Source: an uncultured Eubacteriales bacterium
GTDB lineage: Bacteria > Bacillota > Clostridia > Oscillospirales > CAG-272
DNA: 6,560 nucleotides
Assembly: GCA_934393265.1 (NCBI GenBank)
Contig: CAKRQL010000018.1
Coordinates: forward strand, 1 to 6,560
Direction of reading: 5' to 3'
The position numbers and the translations under genes are program-made. Shown one piece after another: positions 4,981-6,560 of this stretch (within the stretch, counting starts at the first letter, position 1; each line of letters begins with the position of its first letter). The notes below the pieces were generated by a model, which did no database searches, was not told the origin of the DNA, and saw nothing but the letters and a program-made list of their open reading frames with translations.

Positions 4981-5721
4981 TCACGCCATCGGAGGGTTTT
5001 CCGAATATTTATATACTGTCGTACTCACCTGCATACCGCTCTCCGACCAAAGCGTCTCTTCGATAAGGTTCTTATATTCCGCGTCGTATGAGTAGGTTAT
5101 TTTTGTGGTTGTACCGCCTGTCGTCAGCTCGGAAGTATCTATGGTGCCGTAAATGTTATAACGGTTTTCACGCTCTGTTACCACCCCCGCTGAGTCGGTG
5201 TATGAAATGAGACCGCCGCGCTCATCATAAGTATAGACCTCGGTTGCTTCGTCTCCTCCGCCAAGCGAGGTTTTCTTTATGTACGAGCCGTTCCCGTCGG
5301 TGTACTCATAGGTTACCGTCTGCGTGGTTTTGCCGCCGTCTGCGTCTGTTACCACCATTGTCTGAATACTTATTCTGCCTGCCGTGTCATACTCGTAGCT
5401 TATATCCCGAGAGCCTTTGACCGAGAGCATCGTTACCCGCTCGGATATTCTGCGTCCCTGCGCGTCATAGTTCATCTCCGATTTTGAAACGAGAACTCCG
5501 TCGCTGAAGGTGCGGGAGGAGGCAATCACATACTCTCCGCCAGGCAGGGCGGTATAGAAAAATTCGGTCTCAAAATCGCTGTAGCTGTCGGATGTTTTAT
5601 AGGAGACAAGATATTTTTCCGGCGTCTTATCAGAGCAGGACGCGAGCTCCGTGACCGATATAAGCATTACCGCGACGAGGAGCACCGTTAAGAATGCGGC
5701 GCGGCGTGAAGTCTTTTTCAT
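4981..5721 (-). CDS. YD-repeat (RHS-like) surface lipoprotein
   Basis: The product is 246 residues. The start is ATG 5721, since GGAGGT lies 6 bases upstream and a signal peptide follows. The frame is open further upstream to 5856, but that part lies across and beyond the promoter. The n-region KKTSRR, a hydrophobic core and a good lipobox LASC with Cys29 predict an outer-leaflet lipoprotein. From about residue 80 the chain carries degenerate YD-type repeats of 20-30 residues: YDAQGRRISE, YEYDTAGRISIQ, YTYDERGGLIS, RYNIYGTID and YSYDAEYKNLIEE. In RHS proteins such repeats build a beta shell, but this protein is far too short to enclose a toxin and has no RHS core or toxin domain. It is probably a surface or carbohydrate-contacting protein; the function is unknown. 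Confidence 0.87.
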   Translation of the reverse strand: MKKTSRRAAFLTVLLVAVMLISVTELASCSDKTPEKYLVSYKTSDSYSDFETEFFYTALPGGEYVIASSRTFSDGVLVSKSEMNYDAQGRRISERVTMLSVKGSRDISYEYDTAGRISIQTMVVTDADGGKTTQTVTYEYTDGNGSYIKKTSLGGGDEATEVYTYDERGGLISYTDSAGVVTERENRYNIYGTIDTSELTTGGTTTKITYSYDAEYKNLIEETLWSESGMQVSTTVYKYSENPPMA

Positions 5722-5749
5722 TTTTGTACCTCCGGCTTGATTTTTATAT

Positions 5750-5778
5750 ATTTTATCACAGCGTAAGAGCTTTGTAAA
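5750..5778 (-). promoter_or_regulatory. sigma-A promoter of the YD-repeat lipoprotein gene
   Basis: On the minus strand TTTACA (5778-5773), 17 bp, and TAAAAT (5755-5750) with TGA before the -10. The start point would be near 5743, about 22 bases upstream of the ATG. It may also serve the flavin reductase gene. Confidence 0.75.
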
Positions 5779-5849
5779 TCTCGGATATGTATTTTTTACA
5801 TCGGTGTAACAAAAAAATCCCGCGGTGCGAAAAACTTTTGGAAAAAGTA

Positions 5850-5878
5850 TTGACAAAGCAAATGCGCTTTGATATAAT
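5850..5878 (+). promoter_or_regulatory. sigma-A promoter of the Val-Asp-Phe-Gly-Gln tRNA operon
   Basis: TTGACA (5850-5855), 17 bp, and TATAAT (5873-5878) with TGA before the -10, a consensus stable-RNA promoter. The start point would be near 5885, ten bases before tRNA-Val. It is divergent from the lipoprotein promoter at 5750-5778. Confidence 0.94.
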
Positions 5879-5894
5879 ATTAGGGCATTTACCC

Positions 5895-5970
5895 GGAAGG
5901 TTAGCTCAGTTGGGAGAGCATCTGCCTTACAAGCAGAGGGTCACAGGTTCGAGCCCTGTACTTTCCACCA
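5895..5970 (+). tRNA. tRNA-Val (TAC), CCA encoded
   Basis: GGAAGGT and ACTTTCC form the acceptor stem (one G-U pair), followed by A-CCA. D arm GCTC...GAGC and anticodon stem TCTGC/GCAGA with loop CTTACAA give anticodon TAC. T arm ACAGG-TTCGAGC-CCTGT is perfect. First gene of the operon. Confidence 0.96.
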
Positions 5971-5971
5971 A

Positions 5972-5991
5972 GGGGAAGCAACAGCTTCCCC
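5972..5991 (+). terminator. hairpin between tRNA-Val and tRNA-Asp, possible partial terminator
   Basis: GGGGAAGC (5972-5979) and GCTTCCCC (5984-5991) pair perfectly around AACA, one base after the tRNA-Val CCA, and ATTTTATC follows. The stem is strong but the T run is short and interrupted. It could attenuate read-through or serve as a processing site for the operon. No second promoter is visible before tRNA-Asp. Confidence 0.55.
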
Positions 5992-6005
5992 ATTTTATCG
6001 GAGTT

Positions 6006-6082
6006 GGTCTGGTAGCTCAGCTGGTTAGAGCGCTAGCCTGTCACGCTAGAGGTCGTGGGTTCGAACCCCATCCGGATCGCCA
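6006..6082 (+). tRNA. tRNA-Asp (GTC), CCA encoded
   Basis: GGTCTGG and CCGGATC form the acceptor stem with G-U pairs, then discriminator G and CCA. Anticodon stem CTAGC/GCTAG with loop CTGTCAC gives GTC. The T arm GTGGG-TTCGAAC-CCCAT closes with a G-U pair. Second gene of the operon. Confidence 0.96.
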
Positions 6083-6091
6083 CTCCGATAT

Positions 6092-6167
6092 GCCTCTGTA
6101 GCTCAGTCGGTAGAGCAGGGGACTGAAAATCCCCGTGTCGTTGGTTCGATTCCGACCGGAGGCACCA
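6092..6167 (+). tRNA. tRNA-Phe (GAA), CCA encoded
   Basis: GCCTCTG and CGGAGGC form the acceptor stem, then A-CCA. Anticodon stem GGGGA/TCCCC with loop CTGAAAA gives GAA. T arm GTTGG-TTCGATT-CCGAC is perfect. Third gene, 9 bases after tRNA-Asp. Confidence 0.96.
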
Positions 6168-6172
6168 TATAT

Positions 6173-6248
6173 GCGGATTTAGCTCATTTGGTAGAGCGCC
6201 ACCTTGCCAAGGTGGAGGTGGCGGGTTCGAGCCCCGTAATCCGCTCCA
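6173..6248 (+). tRNA. tRNA-Gly (GCC), CCA encoded
   Basis: GCGGATT and AATCCGC pair perfectly, then discriminator U and CCA. Anticodon stem CCACC/GGTGG with loop TTGCCAA gives GCC. The T arm GCGGG-TTCGAGC-CCCGT closes with a G-U pair. Fourth gene, 5 bases after tRNA-Phe. Confidence 0.96.
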
Positions 6249-6251
6249 TAT

Positions 6252-6325
6252 TGCGGAATTGTGTAATGGTAGCACAGCAGACTCTGACTCTGTTCGTCTG
6301 GGTTCAAATCCTGGTTCCGCAGCCA
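6252..6325 (+). tRNA. tRNA-Gln (CTG), CCA encoded
   Basis: TGCGGAA and TTCCGCA form the acceptor stem with the weak U1-A72 pair and G73 typical of tRNA-Gln, then CCA. Anticodon stem GCAGA/TCTGT with loop CTCTGAC gives CTG. The short D arm (GTGT...GCAC) also fits. Last gene of the operon; its final A is also the first base of the terminator stem. Confidence 0.95.
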
Positions 6326-6365
6326 AAAGCCTTATTGAACTTCGTTCGGTAAGGCTTTTATTTTT
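6325..6365 (+). terminator. terminator of the Val-Asp-Phe-Gly-Gln tRNA operon
   Basis: AAAAGCCTTA (6325-6334) pairs with TAAGGCTTTT (6350-6359), and the stem continues through TTGAAC/GTTCGG to a TTC loop. TTTTATTTTT follows. It is a long stem with a strong U tract. Confidence 0.93.
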
Positions 6366-6378
6366 CACAACAAAAAGG

Positions 6379-6407
6379 TTGAAACCAAACAAATTTTGTG
6401 ATACAAT
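6379..6407 (+). promoter_or_regulatory. sigma-A promoter of the gene starting at 6437
   Basis: TTGAAA (6379-6384), 17 bp, and TACAAT (6402-6407) with TGA before the -10. The start point would be near 6414, a leader of about 22 bases. Confidence 0.82.
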
Positions 6408-6436
6408 ATAATAAATAAACCATAGGAGGTGCACTG

Positions 6437-6560
6437 ATGTCCCATATTCAGGTAAAATCAAGCCTTGCTCTTGATACGCTTTGCTTTCTCGAAAAAAGGT
6501 TGCTGAATGATACCAAATGGATGAACGAAAAACAAATCGAAGAAATCAAAGTTATCAATG
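6437..6560 (+). CDS. start of an unrecognised gene, cut by the window edge
   Basis: The ATG at 6437 has AGGAGGT six bases upstream and its own promoter. Forty-one codons are open to the window end, beginning MSHIQVKSSLALDTLCFLEK and continuing with a charged, mostly helical segment rich in E, K and N. There is no signal peptide or membrane segment in the visible part. The visible N-terminus is not enough to name a family. It is AT-richer than the lipoprotein genes. Confidence 0.8.
   Translation, partial: MSHIQVKSSLALDTLCFLEKRLLNDTKWMNEKQIEEIKVIN

Noticed and set aside
5722..5856. N-terminal extension of the YD-repeat lipoprotein
   Set aside because: It crosses the promoter at 5750-5778, and the signal peptide begins at the ATG at 5721 with GGAGGT upstream.
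5787..6461. Open frames on both strands across the tRNA operon
   Set aside because: They overlap five intact tRNA genes and only translate conserved tRNA arms.

Overview
The window looks like a chromosomal segment of a Bacillota bacterium, probably a gut-type Clostridia (Oscillospirales or a relative). This is inferred from tRNA genes that all encode CCA, strong GGAGG-type ribosome binding sites, sigma-A promoters with TGN-extended -10 boxes, and two small clostridial-style lipoproteins. Most genes are moderately GC-rich. The stretch from about 2640 to 3345 is visibly more AT-rich and looks acquired.

Layout, left to right. (1) 1-120: a perfect hairpin terminator, perhaps closing a gene that ends just inside the window. 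(2) 117-233: tRNA-Cys with a consensus promoter, minus strand. (3) 289-1402: promoter and gene for an unrecognised secreted lipoprotein. (4) 1491-2261: a shared bidirectional terminator, then the O6-alkylguanine DNA repair gene ogt (minus) with a long leader that holds a coding-like remnant. (5) 2278-3339: a divergent pair, an XRE-type regulator (minus) and a YpsA/DUF1273 SLOG-fold protein (plus). Between them are repeated ATAACTAA-type operator candidates. (6) 3340-3918: no protein gene. It holds broken tRNA-like sequences and two 104-bp direct repeats 239 bp apart, each a terminator hairpin flanked by inverted tRNA 3' ends. (7) 3889-4119: tRNA-Leu(TAA) then initiator tRNA-fMet(CAT), minus strand, one promoter. 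(8) 4372-5778: a flavin reductase family gene and a YD-repeat lipoprotein gene, both minus. (9) 5850-6365: a five-gene tRNA operon, Val-Asp-Phe-Gly-Gln, plus strand. (10) 6379-6560: promoter and first 41 codons of an unrecognised gene.

The protein genes do not form one pathway. Three separate tRNA loci (eight intact tRNAs) provide the translation theme. The part most worth attention is 2640-3970: an AT-rich regulator/SLOG pair next to rearranged tRNA-fMet fragments, in front of an initiator tRNA whose T stem carries one extra base. No CRISPR array, insertion sequence, integrase, rRNA or classic defence operon is visible. Eight promoters could be read directly, and all have exactly 17-bp spacers and a TGN just before the -10.
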